Of a stretch of DNA of 64,000 nt, positions 1 to 8,144 are shown piece by piece. The stretch covers positions 1 through 64,000 of the forward strand of contig JAAVHZ010000066.1 in the NCBI GenBank assembly GCA_014799465.1, written 5' to 3'. Position numbers and translations under genes: made by a program. The notes beneath the pieces were generated by a model. The model had not been told where the DNA came from. It ran no database searches and saw only the letters and a program-made list of their open reading frames with translations. The number at the start of each line of letters is the position of its first letter. The stretch's first letter is position 1. The stretch is from Lachnospiraceae bacterium. GTDB taxonomy: Bacteria > Bacillota > Clostridia > Lachnospirales > Lachnospiraceae.

Positions 1-117
1 ACAGTTCAGCCATGCAGAGAATAATATATAATAATTTCGTGGGAGCTTGCTCACTAAGAAATTATTATATATTATTCTCTATAGGGCGGACGCCCGACAA
101 TGGCATGGCTGAACTGT
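1..117. repeat. 117-bp cloverleaf-like inverted-repeat element
   Basis: Outer arms of 15 bp (1-15 and 103-117) are perfectly complementary. Inside are a second perfect 23-bp AT-rich stem (16-38 with 58-80) capped by a small GC hairpin (about 39-54, GAGC/GCTC) and a separate 5-bp hairpin GGGCG/CGCCC (84-95). Together they fold as a three-way junction on either strand. The element lies 3 bp past the lepB stop codon, so it would end up in the lepB mRNA 3' end. It lacks the U-run of a simple terminator. It may be a dispersed repeat (REP or MITE-like), a structured RNA or an mRNA-stabilising element; the sequence alone does not decide. Confidence 0.7.
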
Positions 118-120
118 TAC

Positions 121-693
121 CTATTTTGGCTTTCCTACAAATCCTGCTCTTGCAAATGGAGATACTCTGACCCACACTTTACCGGTTATATCTTTTAGTT
201 TTACATTTCCGATACTGGTAAATCTGCTGTCCTCACTGCTGTTCCAATTATCACCCATAACAAAATATTCATTTTTTCCAAGTTTTACTGCATCTGCCGC
301 AATTCCTGCATTAACTATTCTGTCTTTTTTACTATTATAATTTAACTCTTTATCATTTATATATATTTTACCGTCTTTGATTTGAACAGTCTCACCCGGA
401 AGCCCTATTATTCTCTTTATATATGTTTCTTCCATGTTATCTTTTGATTTAATGTTAAACATTACCACATCATATCTGTCAGGTTCAAATATATTATAAG
501 AAATAGTATCTACAAACACTTTTTCATTACTGTTAAGTACTGATGCCATAGAATTTCCGGTTACTTTTTCTTCTTTACATAAATATACTGATACAAATAC
601 AGCAATAACTATCACAACAAGTATATCTATTACCAATTTCCCGATTCTGTCTATAATAATATTTTCATCCGGTATTCTTCTATAAAATTCCAT
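121..693 (-). CDS. lepB: Signal peptidase I
   Basis: Membrane-bound serine protease that removes signal peptides from exported preproteins, acting on the outer face of the cytoplasmic membrane. The 190-residue protein has one N-terminal membrane segment (about residues 19-38) and the family's catalytic dyad: Ser48 in the GNSMAS box and Lys93 in the YIKRIIGLPGE box; the later GDNWNSSEDSR box is also typical. Length matches Gram-positive S26A enzymes. A GGAGGAAAT ribosome site precedes the ATG. It lies downstream of rplS in the same direction, separated by a terminator and hairpin repeats, an arrangement common in Firmicutes. Identification is firm. Confidence 0.95.
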   Translation of the reverse strand: MEFYRRIPDENIIIDRIGKLVIDILVVIVIAVFVSVYLCKEEKVTGNSMASVLNSNEKVFVDTISYNIFEPDRYDVVMFNIKSKDNMEETYIKRIIGLPGETVQIKDGKIYINDKELNYNSKKDRIVNAGIAADAVKLGKNEYFVMGDNWNSSEDSRFTSIGNVKLKDITGKVWVRVSPFARAGFVGKPK

Positions 694-720
694 TTATTTC
701 CTCCAAATTGCCGATACCAT

Positions 721-820
721 TTTCTGCCATATAGAAAATTTTTCCGCTATGCAGAAATTTTTTCCACCTCGTGAAAATTTTTTCCGCTACGCAGAAATTT
801 TTTCCACTCCGTGGAAAAAA
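721..820. repeat. Five tandem 20-bp hairpin units
   Basis: Five consecutive units of exactly 20 bp occupy 721-740, 741-760, 761-780, 781-800 and 801-820. Each is a mini-palindrome of the form TTTCC-RC-loop-GY-GAAA. Units 2 and 4 share a core of gctaYgcaga, units 3 and 5 a core of cacYYcgtgRa, so the two types alternate. The last unit (TTTCCAC tcc GTGGAAA) is a perfect stem. The array fills the rplS-lepB gap downstream of the rplS terminator, as read on the minus strand. Confidence 0.8.
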
Positions 821-850
821 GGACAAAATACATTAAGTACTTGTCCTTTT
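817..850 (-). terminator. rplS intrinsic terminator
   Basis: A perfect 10-bp stem, AAAAGGACAA (817-826) with TTGTCCTTTT (841-850), and a 14-nt loop lie just after the rplS stop codon. Read on the minus strand the stem ends in a run of U. The U-run merges with the first hairpin unit of the tandem repeat. Confidence 0.85.
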
Positions 851-860
851 AATCTTAAAG

Positions 861-1208
861 CTATCTTACTAATTCTTTTACCTTTGCAGCCTTACCGACT
901 CTATCTCTTAAATAATTGAGTTTAGCTCTTCTAACTTTACCTAAACGAACAACTTCAATCTTATCAACCGAAGGTGAATGTAATGGCCATGTCTTTTCAA
1001 CACCGATACCATTAGAGAACTTTCTTACAGTAAATGTCTCTCTTGAGCTTCCGCCCTGTCTCTTTAATACGGTTCCTTCGAAAACCTGAATTCTCTCACG
1101 GTTTCCTTCTTTAATCTTAGCATGAACTCTTACCGTATCACCTACGTGAAACTCAGGTACTTCTGCTTTCATCTGGCTAGCTTCAATATTTTTGATAATA
1201 TCATTCAT
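861..1208 (-). CDS. rplS: 50S ribosomal protein L19
   Basis: Large-subunit ribosomal protein at the 30S-50S interface. The 115-residue protein has the family hallmarks: the [16 protein letters not shown] start, the [14 protein letters not shown] core, [21 protein letters not shown] and the basic [11 protein letters not shown] tail. Length is typical. A perfect AGGAGG site lies upstream of the ATG. A promoter and a leader of about 70 nt precede it (1286-1314 and 1209-1279), and a terminator follows the stop codon. Highly confident. Confidence 0.97.
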   Translation of the reverse strand: MNDIIKNIEASQMKAEVPEFHVGDTVRVHAKIKEGNRERIQVFEGTVLKRQGGSSRETFTVRKFSNGIGVEKTWPLHSPSVDKIEVVRLGKVRRAKLNYLRDRVGKAAKVKELVR

Positions 1209-1279
1209 TTGTGTGACCTCCTTAATATTCAGATGTTCTTAATACATTTTGTAACAGAGGACCATCCATTTCTCACAAC
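1209..1279 (-). ncRNA. Candidate L19 ribosomal-protein leader
   Basis: The predicted transcript start near 1279 leaves a leader of about 70 nt before rplS. It contains a GGAUGGUCCUCUGUUAC block and a downstream GAACAUCUG block whose GAUG/CAUC parts can pair, close to the AGGAGG site. This resembles the autoregulatory L19 leader family of Firmicutes as I remember it. I could not run a covariance model, so this is a candidate only. Confidence 0.45.
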
Positions 1280-1285
1280 ATTGCT

Positions 1286-1314
1286 ACTTTATCATATTTT
1301 AGGGGCTTTGGCAA
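1286..1314 (-). promoter_or_regulatory. rplS promoter
   Basis: Minus-strand TTGCCA (-35, 1309-1314), a 17-bp spacer and TAAAGT (-10, 1286-1291), the -10 preceded by an extended TGA element. It is placed correctly for the rplS leader. Confidence 0.65.
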
Positions 1315-1324
1315 GCGAAATTTA

Positions 1325-1771
1325 TTACTCATCAAAAAATTCATCAATCACATCACAAGCATTCTGTATCATCATAATACATGGTCTTTTCTTATAATAC
1401 TCATCTGTACGTTTATCAGGAATATATGTACCCTCCGGTTTCTCAAGTCCCAGAAGCTCCCTGCATATTATGCTGCCTCCGCTTTTCTCCTTAAACCTTT
1501 CTGCCATTTTCTGTACTATCTCATAATTATGTGCCTTTGCCTTGCTGTCATGTTCCTTTATCTGGGCAGTTTCCATGCCTGCCACCATAAGCATCCCCGA
1601 AACGCATCCGCAGACCTCACGCATCCTTCCCATTCCTCCGCCAAATGAGCCTGATACTTTAAGTGCCATCTCCATATCCATGCCATATCTGTCTGCATAT
1701 GCCACAAAGACTGACTGTGCACAATTGTAACCTTTTTTAAACAATTCCACTGCTCTGTCTTTTCTCGTCAT
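1325..1771 (-). CDS. C_GCAxxG_C_C family redox-type protein
   Basis: 148-residue cytoplasmic protein of the cysteine-rich C_GCAxxG_C_C family, whose function is unknown but thought to be metal- or redox-linked. Seen here are NCAQSVFVAY near the N-terminus, the glycine-rich GSFGGGMGRMREVCGCVSGML segment and further cysteines in IICRELLG, RPCIMM and NACDVI. Its ATG overlaps the stop codon of the upstream NifX-like gene by 4 bp, so the two are translationally coupled. It is the last gene of the run that starts with the DUF434 gene. Confidence 0.85.
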   Translation of the reverse strand: MTRKDRAVELFKKGYNCAQSVFVAYADRYGMDMEMALKVSGSFGGGMGRMREVCGCVSGMLMVAGMETAQIKEHDSKAKAHNYEIVQKMAERFKEKSGGSIICRELLGLEKPEGTYIPDKRTDEYYKKRPCIMMIQNACDVIDEFFDE

Positions 1772-2073
1772 ATCAATTCTCCATCCAAAAATTTACTTAC
1801 CATTTCATCTGCATTTCCTTCTATGCCGGAACAAAGCAGTATACCGGAGTCATCAAACATACTCTGTATAGCAGCTCCAACATTTCCGCATATCATTACG
1901 TCAGCCTCAATACTTTCCAAAAACTTAATAAGTTCGTCAGGATTTATATCTTCCATTTCAACTATATCATTATTTAATATTTTATCGCAATCAGTTTCAT
2001 ATATTTTAAACTGTTCCGTAATTCCCAAATGTTTATTAATACTTCCTTTATTATATGTTACCGCTATTTTCAC
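1768..2073 (-). CDS. NifX/NifB-type (Nitro_FeMo-Co) domain protein
   Basis: 101-residue protein with the fold of the dinitrogenase iron-molybdenum cofactor domain: MKIAVTYN start, IKFLESIEADVMICGNVG and a glycine-rich end. In Clostridia such small proteins occur outside nitrogen fixation and are thought to bind metal clusters or act in redox control. It begins 23 bp inside the end of the MATE gene and its stop overlaps the C_GCAxxG_C_C gene, so the three are likely co-expressed. No nitrogenase genes are nearby, so a nitrogen-fixation role is not supported. Confidence 0.75.
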   Translation of the reverse strand: MKIAVTYNKGSINKHLGITEQFKIYETDCDKILNNDIVEMEDINPDELIKFLESIEADVMICGNVGAAIQSMFDDSGILLCSGIEGNADEMVSKFLDGELI

Positions 2074-3385
2074 TTAAACTTCTCCTTAAATCAAATCTGA
2101 TTAACAGTATAACCGTTACTATAAATGTAAGCACTTCTGTAGCAGGAGCTGCAATCCACACTGCATTTCCACCGAATAGTGCAGGCATTAAAAATGCAAG
2201 AACAACAGTAAATACAAGGCTTCTTAAAATTCCGATAAGAAAAGACTGCTTTGGACGGACTGTTGCCTGAAAGTAACTGCCAATATATACATTTACACAC
2301 ATAAATATAATGCCTGAAAAGTATGTCCTGACCGCAGGTATTCCTTCATTAAGTATTTTAGCAGATGGAGATACAAAAGCATATATACACATTTTTGTTA
2401 ATATCATTATAAATGCCATCATACATACAGAAAAAATCAAATCTGTTACAAGCCCTATATTTTTAAATGTTTTAACCTTATCCTTACATCCTTTACCCAC
2501 ATTATAGGATATAAGCGGCTGAACTGCTACAGCCACTCCGTTCATAACTGCATTTACAACAATAAGTGTATTAGAAATTATACTGTATATAACTATTCCG
2601 TCTGTCCCTATATTAAGAAGTATGCTGTGATTATACACAAATACTACTATAGCATTGCACAATTCCGTCAAAAAACTTGATGCACCATTTTTCACAATAC
2701 TTCCGATATAACCGGCTTTATATAATTTCTTCTTAAATCTTAAAGTACATTTGCCTGTTAAAAAATAGCTTCCGGTAATTATTACGTTTACTGCGTTCCC
2801 TATAAATGTAGCAGCTATAGCACCTGTCATTCCCATATGAAGAATGAATATAAATATATAATCCAGTACCACATTAAGCAGTGAGCCTGTAACTGCCGCT
2901 GCCATAGCTCTTCCCGGTGCATTATCATTTCTTACAAAACTCTGAAAAAATGGTGCAAACACATATATAAATGCTGTTGCCATCATTATTCTTCCGTACT
3001 CTAATGTAAGTTTCATGCTGTCATTATCTGCTCCAAGCAAAACAGCCAGAGGTTCTAAAAATATGCTGCCAATCAGTGTAAACATAACCGCTGCTGCCGC
3101 TGCAATAATAAATGATGTTGTAAATATTCCATCTGCCTTTTTATCATCCTGCTGTCCCTTTGCTACAGCCATAAGTACTGAACCGCCGACACCAAACAAA
3201 TATCCTATGGCATACATTAGTGAAAATAAAGGAAGAATTATATTCAAAGCCACAAGTCCGTCTTCTCCAACACCATGTCCTATCATCATGGTATCAGTTA
3301 TTACATAAACAGATACAAATACTGTAGAAAGCATGGACGGAACAAGATATTTTAAAAATAGCTTTATATTGCTGTTTTCATTCAT
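2051..3385 (-). CDS. MATE family efflux transporter
   Basis: 444-residue integral membrane protein with about 12 hydrophobic segments in two homologous halves. The N-terminal region (YLVPSMLSTVFVSVYVITDTMMIGHGVGEDGLVALNIILP) is typical of multi-antimicrobial extrusion proteins, which export drugs or metabolites by cation antiport. It lies 25 bp after the GreA-like gene and overlaps the next gene, suggesting one transcript. Substrate cannot be read from the sequence. It is only distantly like the second MATE gene of this window. Confidence 0.9.
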   Translation of the reverse strand: MNENSNIKLFLKYLVPSMLSTVFVSVYVITDTMMIGHGVGEDGLVALNIILPLFSLMYAIGYLFGVGGSVLMAVAKGQQDDKKADGIFTTSFIIAAAAAVMFTLIGSIFLEPLAVLLGADNDSMKLTLEYGRIMMATAFIYVFAPFFQSFVRNDNAPGRAMAAAVTGSLLNVVLDYIFIFILHMGMTGAIAATFIGNAVNVIITGSYFLTGKCTLRFKKKLYKAGYIGSIVKNGASSFLTELCNAIVVFVYNHSILLNIGTDGIVIYSIISNTLIVVNAVMNGVAVAVQPLISYNVGKGCKDKVKTFKNIGLVTDLIFSVCMMAFIMILTKMCIYAFVSPSAKILNEGIPAVRTYFSGIIFMCVNVYIGSYFQATVRPKQSFLIGILRSLVFTVVLAFLMPALFGGNAVWIAAPATEVLTFIVTVILLIRFDLRRSLSENSGNI

Positions 3386-3410
3386 CTAAATTTCTGCCTC
3401 CGATTTTATC

Positions 3411-3914
3411 CTAAAAGCTTTTTATTTTATCATTTCCGTCATCTTGCGTATTTTCAATGGACTTTATAACTACATAGTAACCAATACTGTCATTAACTTT
3501 TACATATACTCTGTCATTCACCTTGTGCCCCATTATAGCTTTACCAATAGGAGACTCTATACTTATAAGGTTCTTTAATGAATCACCTCTTATAGATGTT
3601 ACTATACGATATGTGTCCGTCTCATCATCATCTTCAAAATAAAGACATACTGTGTTATTCAGACCCACTTCATCATCCTTTGAATCTTCTGATATAATCT
3701 CAGCAGTTTTCAACATCCTCTCAAGATATCTGATTCTGCTCTCATTCTTATTCTTATCTTTTTTAGCTGCGTAATATTCAAAGTTCTCACTTAAGTCCCC
3801 GTGTGCACGGGCTTCTTTTACAGCTTCTATTGCCTCTTTTCTTACCACAAGCTTCCTGTGTTCAATTTCAGCCTCTATTTTCTGCACATCTTTTTTTGTA
3901 AGTTTTTCTCTCAT
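3411..3914 (-). CDS. GreA/GreB-type transcription elongation factor
   Basis: Likely binds the RNA polymerase secondary channel and stimulates transcript cleavage in backtracked complexes. The N-terminal coiled coil (KLTKKDVQKIEAEIEHRK... ARAHGDLSENFEYYAAKKDK) contains the acidic DLSENFEY tip typical of GreA, followed by the C-terminal FKBP-like domain (ISIESPIGKAIMGHKVND). I start it at the ATG at 3914, preceded by GGAAAGG, rather than 14 codons upstream at 3956, where no ribosome site is seen. The gene resembles GreA paralogues rather than necessarily the main greA, so no symbol is given. Confidence 0.85.
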   Translation of the reverse strand: MREKLTKKDVQKIEAEIEHRKLVVRKEAIEAVKEARAHGDLSENFEYYAAKKDKNKNESRIRYLERMLKTAEIISEDSKDDEVGLNNTVCLYFEDDDETDTYRIVTSIRGDSLKNLISIESPIGKAIMGHKVNDRVYVKVNDSIGYYVVIKSIENTQDDGNDKIKSF

Positions 3915-3971
3915 TTTATTTACTGCCTTTCCAAAGTCTAAGAGAAATTCTACCATAACCGTCTTATTTTC

Positions 3972-4697
3972 TCAATAGGCAGACTGATTTAAACTTAAAT
4001 CTATATAGCCATAATCTCCCTTTTCCTCTTTTATTATTTTTTCTGTCAAATTTATCCAGCTTATACACTTATCCAAAATAATCGCATCACTTGTAACCAC
4101 ATAATCAAGTTCTGATAAAACAGAATCAACATTATTTATGACTTCTACTTCCACATCAAAATTATAACGTGACAATATATCAAGTATTCTGACTTTAAGC
4201 CTTCCGGAATTAGATACAGGAGCATCAAGGTAAAAGACTGCTTTATCAATCTTGTTATTCTCCAATTGCTTCCCTATTGATTCTATTGCATCATCAGTTT
4301 TATCAATTAAACGGTATGTCCCTCTTAATGCCGCCAAATCCCTTATGGTGCCATCCATACATTTTAATAGCAAAGAATCTGAAAATGCTACTTCCAGAGT
4401 AATTATTGTATTAAACCCATCAATATGTATGATTTTATTTTCAAATCCGGTTGTTATCTCCTTTTCTTTCCTAAATTTAATACTATTATCAGAAGAAATT
4501 CCTCTTGCCAAAGCTAATCTCTGCCTTTCAGATAACATAAAATGGTTTCCTACAAATACTGATGCACCCTTTAAATGATACCCTCTGTTGATTAAATACT
4601 TCAAATCATTACCTGCAGTACATAATGTCTTGACTGCTTCTTCTGAAAATTCAACATCATCACTTGGAACAAATCCTCTCTTAACAACTTTACTCAC
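3972..4697 (-). CDS. DUF434 domain-containing protein
   Basis: 241-residue cytoplasmic protein. The N-terminal half (RGFVPSDDVEFSEEAVKTLCTAGNDLKYLINRGYHLKGASVFVGNH) matches the DUF434 family, and the C-terminal half has a toprim- or PIN-like alternation (AVFYLDAPVSNSGRLK... DYVVTSDAIILDK). The function is unknown; the acidic and basic conserved residues hint at nucleic acid processing, but that is inference. It starts at GTG 10 nt after AGGAG. It is the first gene of the run leading to the GreA-like and MATE genes. A TATCAT-AATA-ATGATA palindrome lies upstream at 4740-4755. Confidence 0.75.
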   Translation of the reverse strand: MSKVVKRGFVPSDDVEFSEEAVKTLCTAGNDLKYLINRGYHLKGASVFVGNHFMLSERQRLALARGISSDNSIKFRKEKEITTGFENKIIHIDGFNTIITLEVAFSDSLLLKCMDGTIRDLAALRGTYRLIDKTDDAIESIGKQLENNKIDKAVFYLDAPVSNSGRLKVRILDILSRYNFDVEVEVINNVDSVLSELDYVVTSDAIILDKCISWINLTEKIIKEEKGDYGYIDLSLNQSAY

Positions 4698-4810
4698 TAT
4701 TTTACCACTCCTGCCATTTATATAACTTTTTTATACATATATCATAATAATGATACTTTCAAGTTAACCTATTCCTAAATTTCTTTATTATTCATCATTA
4801 TTTAAAATAA

Positions 4811-4856
4811 AAAATGAGCATTAGTTGTTAACTATTCAATACCTAATACCCATTTT
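4811..4856 (-). terminator. Terminator after the candidate immunity gene
   Basis: On the minus strand, 14 consecutive RNA pairs (two of them G-U) form between 4843-4856 and 4811-4824, followed by a U-rich run. It lies 90 bp past the stop codon of the 4946-5266 gene. The rest of 4698-4945 shows only a palindrome at 4740-4755. Confidence 0.7.
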
Positions 4857-4945
4857 CAGTAATCATTCATAACTGAATTAATTTCTCTATCTTGAATGTT
4901 AATTAAAATACTTTGATTACCAATTTTGCCTTCAATTATAATTTA

Positions 4946-5266
4946 TTAATACTTGTTATTCTCAATCATTTCAATAGCTGCTTTATATTTCTTAACTAAC
5001 TCTATATCTCCCTTCTTTTCACATGTTTCTATTTCTACATTAATAGCTCTAATCATTCTTTCTTTAGATATAATCCTATAATCTCTCTCTAATTCACTAT
5101 CATCCGGATAAAACTCTGGAAAAGTCCAATCAAAATAAAATTCTTTATCTCTGGTTATTCCATATATTAAAACTTCAATAGGTCCTACACAATATTTATG
5201 AATTATCTCCATTTTTCCATCACTATTATATTCAAAACATGGCTGTTTATAATAAAACTTTCCCAT
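4946..5266 (-). CDS. Hypothetical protein, candidate immunity protein
   Basis: About 106 residues, rich in aromatic and acidic residues, with no signal peptide or membrane segment. I recognise no family. It begins right at the end of the toxin-like gene: an ATG at 5266 follows AGGAG with 8-nt spacing, and a GTG at 5275 overlapping the previous stop codon is the alternative. The small acidic protein immediately 3' of a polymorphic-toxin-like C-terminus is the classic position of an immunity gene. That role is inferred from position only. A strong terminator follows. Confidence 0.6.
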   Translation of the reverse strand: MGKFYYKQPCFEYNSDGKMEIIHKYCVGPIEVLIYGITRDKEFYFDWTFPEFYPDDSELERDYRIISKERMIRAINVEIETCEKKGDIELVKKYKAAIEMIENNKY

Positions 5267-5271
5267 ATATA

Positions 5272-5922
5272 TCACTCCTCTATATTATAAGTATCATAAT
5301 AGATATCATACAAACCACAACATGCATCCATTCCAGGATTCCCTCTTGTCGAGGACTCAATAATTTCCAAATCTGTCTTTCCTTTTCTGGTTGCAGTCCC
5401 TTCTTTTAACTGTTCATATGTTTTACAATGTTCAAGTGCTTGATTGTATAAATCTATGTCAGTTATATTACCATCTTCATCAATATAAGATGCCAGCCTG
5501 TTGCTATTTCTTCTTTCCACAAGTACACGTGCTATTTCACTGTCTGTTTTACCTTCTGCACGCATTGTATTGGCAATTTCAATATTTATATCATTTTTCT
5601 GATGATATTTAATTCTATTTTCTTTATAAGAATTAACTAACTCTTCACTTGACCAATCATCATTTGCGAATGATTTAATGCTACCTGTATCATTTGGTCT
5701 ATATCCATACACTGCACTTGAATCTTCCATAGCATCTTCTAATACTTTAGGATTGTCAGACGGATTATGTTTATATTTAAATATGGAAAACTCTACACTA
5801 TTGATGCTATTCCCTTTATTCTCATGTTCTTTTGCCTTTCCTTTTATATAAGTATCTGTGTATTTACTTAATTTTTCTTTCCTTCCTCCTGTTTTTGCAG
5901 GTGATTTTACTTTCTTTTTCAT
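5272..5922 (-). CDS. Orphan polymorphic-toxin-like C-terminal domain protein
   Basis: 216-residue soluble protein with a lysine-rich start (MKKKVKSPAKTGGRKEK) and no signal peptide. The region from about residue 70 (AVYGYRPNDTGSIKSFANDDW) to the end (GNPGMDACCGLYDIYYDTY) resembles C-terminal tails of RHS/LXG-type toxins of Firmicutes as I remember them. The usual N-terminal trafficking and repeat domains are missing, so this is a detached tail, possibly a recombination cassette. Its catalytic activity is not recognisable. A better start, ATG at 5943 with ideal AGGAG spacing, is in the same frame but meets a TAA at codon 3; the ORF resumes at the ATG at 5922. It may be weakly expressed or degenerate. 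Confidence 0.55.
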   Translation of the reverse strand: MKKKVKSPAKTGGRKEKLSKYTDTYIKGKAKEHENKGNSINSVEFSIFKYKHNPSDNPKVLEDAMEDSSAVYGYRPNDTGSIKSFANDDWSSEELVNSYKENRIKYHQKNDINIEIANTMRAEGKTDSEIARVLVERRNSNRLASYIDEDGNITDIDLYNQALEHCKTYEQLKEGTATRKGKTDLEIIESSTRGNPGMDACCGLYDIYYDTYNIEE

Positions 5923-5934
5923 TTTTTGTATCCC

Positions 5935-5956
5935 TTATTCCATTATAATTACTCCT
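5935..5956 (-). promoter_or_regulatory. Strong ribosome site with aborted in-frame start
   Basis: Minus-strand AGGAG (5952-5956), 8 nt, then ATG GAA TAA (5943-5935), in frame with the toxin-like gene that restarts at 5922. Either a nonsense change cut off the first codons, or this is a two-codon upstream reading frame that limits expression. Confidence 0.6.
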
Positions 5957-6014
5957 GTGTGTATAGTTGAATTTTTCCTAAAACGGCTATCCTCCAACAG
6001 CTCTTTAAAGATAT

Positions 6015-7547
6015 TTAATCCACTGTATTCTGATATTTTGAAAACTCATGTACAAGTTTCTGCACTTTACTTAACAATTCTTTTGCCTCTCCTGCTTCTG
6101 TCTGATTCTGTAAGCTGAGTTCCTCTACTGACTTAGCACTTTCCGAAACCGCCTCGCTTCCGGCTGATAACTTACTGATATTATCAATTATTGTGTTATT
6201 TGACTGCACCAGATTTTTCATCTTCGCATCAATATCTTCCACACTCTTTGTCAATACGTCCATATTGTCACGAATCCCGCCAAAACCATCTGAAGCATTC
6301 TCAACCATCTGATTCTGCTGATTCATTGCATTTATGGAAGATTGTACAATTTCTGTGGCATTAAATGCATTTGTATTAAGCTCCTGAACGATGCTGGCTA
6401 TTCTCTCTGTAGATTGTCTGGTTTCCTCAGATAGTTTCCTTATTTCATCAGCTACCACTGCAAACCCTTTTCCTGCCTCTCCTGCCCTTGCACTTTCGAT
6501 TGAAGCATTTAGTGCTAGAAGGTTGGTTTGGCTGGATATGGAAAAAATAACTTCTGTAATCTGCTGTACCTCTTTTGCTTTCTTTTGTAACTCTTCCATA
6601 GATTCAGCCACATGTGCATTAGTTTTACTGACTATCTCTGCACCATCACGTATTTGATTAATGACTTTCATATTTTCTTCTACCATTTTAGCCGAATTGG
6701 TGGTTGATTCTACCATAATTTTAGTATTTTGTGCCGTATCTCTAATCGACTCACTAATCATTGCCGTCATTTCTGTCTGTTCCTGAATACTCCGTGCCGT
6801 TTCTTTAGTATTTACGGATATTTCTTCAATAGAACTATGTACTTTATCAGATGAAAAACTCAGACTTTCTATAAGATCATTTGTATTATCTACTTCTTTT
6901 TTTACATCCTCTGAAATCTGGAAAATATCCTTAATCATGGTACTCTGCATATTCTGTTCATCTCTTATTGACTGTATCATATCATAACTGAATTTCCGGG
7001 ATAGTGAAGCAATAATGTGAACTACTATTATAACTTCAAAATTCACTATAGTGCTTATAAATGAGACCTGGTCACCACCAAATAATTTCCCCGTCGCACC
7101 CCATATTATCGTACGAATAATGTTAAAAGCTAAAATCATATAAAATGTAATATTTTCAAATTTTTTATCATGGTATAAAACCGTAGCGAGTATTATCGGA
7201 TAAATGTAAAACGGAATAAATACGTTTGAGCCTGTAACAATAAGATATGCCCATCCTATAATAAAGCTGCTCAACATTATATACCTCAGCTTCTCGCTTT
7301 CCCTGTTTTTCATATAAGTAATCCAGTTAATAACAACACCTGCAATCAGAATTACCATTGGCACAATTCCCATTTTACCATATGCTGTGGGTGTTATAAA
7401 TGTCTGAACAACAAAGGCAAATATAAGCAATACTTCTATACATGTTATACTAATTATAGCTGTCTGGTTTATTTTTCTTGTCCTGTTCTTTTGTTCGGCA
7501 TATTTACGTTGTGCCTTTTCTAATACATTTTCATTACCTTTTTCCAT
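6015..7547 (-). CDS. Methyl-accepting chemotaxis protein with polytopic membrane sensor
   Basis: 510 residues. The N-terminal third has about six hydrophobic segments (residues 28-185) with short loops and no large extracellular ligand domain. The C-terminal two thirds form the long signalling coiled coil, with the hairpin tip [35 protein letters not shown] that contacts CheA/CheW. It should feed into a chemotaxis array and thus implies a motile relative, though no flagellar genes are in the window. It probably senses membrane state or a small membrane-soluble cue. Ribosome site AAGGAG precedes the ATG. Classification as MCP is firm; the ligand is unknown. Confidence 0.93.
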   Translation of the reverse strand: MEKGNENVLEKAQRKYAEQKNRTRKINQTAIISITCIEVLLIFAFVVQTFITPTAYGKMGIVPMVILIAGVVINWITYMKNRESEKLRYIMLSSFIIGWAYLIVTGSNVFIPFYIYPIILATVLYHDKKFENITFYMILAFNIIRTIIWGATGKLFGGDQVSFISTIVNFEVIIVVHIIASLSRKFSYDMIQSIRDEQNMQSTMIKDIFQISEDVKKEVDNTNDLIESLSFSSDKVHSSIEEISVNTKETARSIQEQTEMTAMISESIRDTAQNTKIMVESTTNSAKMVEENMKVINQIRDGAEIVSKTNAHVAESMEELQKKAKEVQQITEVIFSISSQTNLLALNASIESARAGEAGKGFAVVADEIRKLSEETRQSTERIASIVQELNTNAFNATEIVQSSINAMNQQNQMVENASDGFGGIRDNMDVLTKSVEDIDAKMKNLVQSNNTIIDNISKLSAGSEAVSESAKSVEELSLQNQTEAGEAKELLSKVQKLVHEFSKYQNTVD

Positions 7548-7608
7548 AATATACTCCTTTTCATATTATGCTATTTGTTGTACAAGTCATTATTTATAAT
7601 AGCATATA

Positions 7609-8109
7609 TTAGTAAAATTTTCTATGTTTTATATCAATTTTCCTCCTTACTTCCATTAACGAATATCCCAGTAAGTTTTTTCCCTTCCATTCCTGTATGT
7701 TAAATCTACGCTCATCTTTCATTGATAAACCGATTCCCCATATACAATCCTGTACTGCACATTCTGCTAAAACTGCCTCCTCTGTATCCAACAGTTTTTG
7801 AAGAAGTACTTCGTTTTGTTCAAACTTAGCAATCAGTCCTTCATACACAATAATCTGCCTGACGCCATTCCACAAATTCTCCTCGTAATTTTTCACCGAA
7901 CGCCCAAACATCTTGATTTTACCCACATTATCGGTATTCATAATTTCATTTGCAATCGTTTTGTCATTGAACAATTCTGCTTTTTTATACATCATGTACT
8001 GTTCCATAGAAGAAAAACTCCTGCCATCTATTTCAAAATCAGACAGGTACCAATTACTTAAGTATCCGTTTTCTTCATCCGGATTGTGAAAACATATTAT
8101 TTGTCTCAA
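7609..8109 (-). CDS. NADAR family protein (YbiA-like)
   Basis: 166-residue NADAR-domain protein. Typical features are the LSNWYLSDFEIDGRSFSSMEQYMMYKKAELF segment, VKIKMFGRSVKNYEENLWNGVR-like core and the DCIWGIGLSMKD motif near the end. NADAR proteins are N-glycosidases acting on ADP-ribose-linked or riboflavin-intermediate substrates; some reverse guanine ADP-ribosylation of DNA. It is the last gene of a four-gene operon with a KptA homologue, another family acting on ADP-ribose-type chemistry, 35 bp upstream. Which substrate it uses here cannot be told. Confidence 0.88.
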   Translation of the reverse strand: MRQIICFHNPDEENGYLSNWYLSDFEIDGRSFSSMEQYMMYKKAELFNDKTIANEIMNTDNVGKIKMFGRSVKNYEENLWNGVRQIIVYEGLIAKFEQNEVLLQKLLDTEEAVLAECAVQDCIWGIGLSMKDERRFNIQEWKGKNLLGYSLMEVRRKIDIKHRKFY

Positions 8110-8144
8110 TAAAATCCACCTCGTAATATCAAATTTTCTATCTT

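Noticed and set aside
1-117. Integron attC site
   Set aside because: No RYYYAAC/GTTRRRY core sites and no cassette array; the stems are perfect rather than bulged.
721-820. CRISPR-like repeat array
   Set aside because: Units are 20 bp with no unique spacers between them and no cas genes are nearby; each unit is itself a hairpin.
1122-1397. Plus-strand reading frame over rplS
   Set aside because: It overlaps rplS, a verified gene, in antisense and has no ribosome site or family resemblance.
1768-2073. Nitrogen-fixation gene nifX
   Set aside because: Only the shared FeMo-cofactor domain is present and no nitrogenase gene is in the window.
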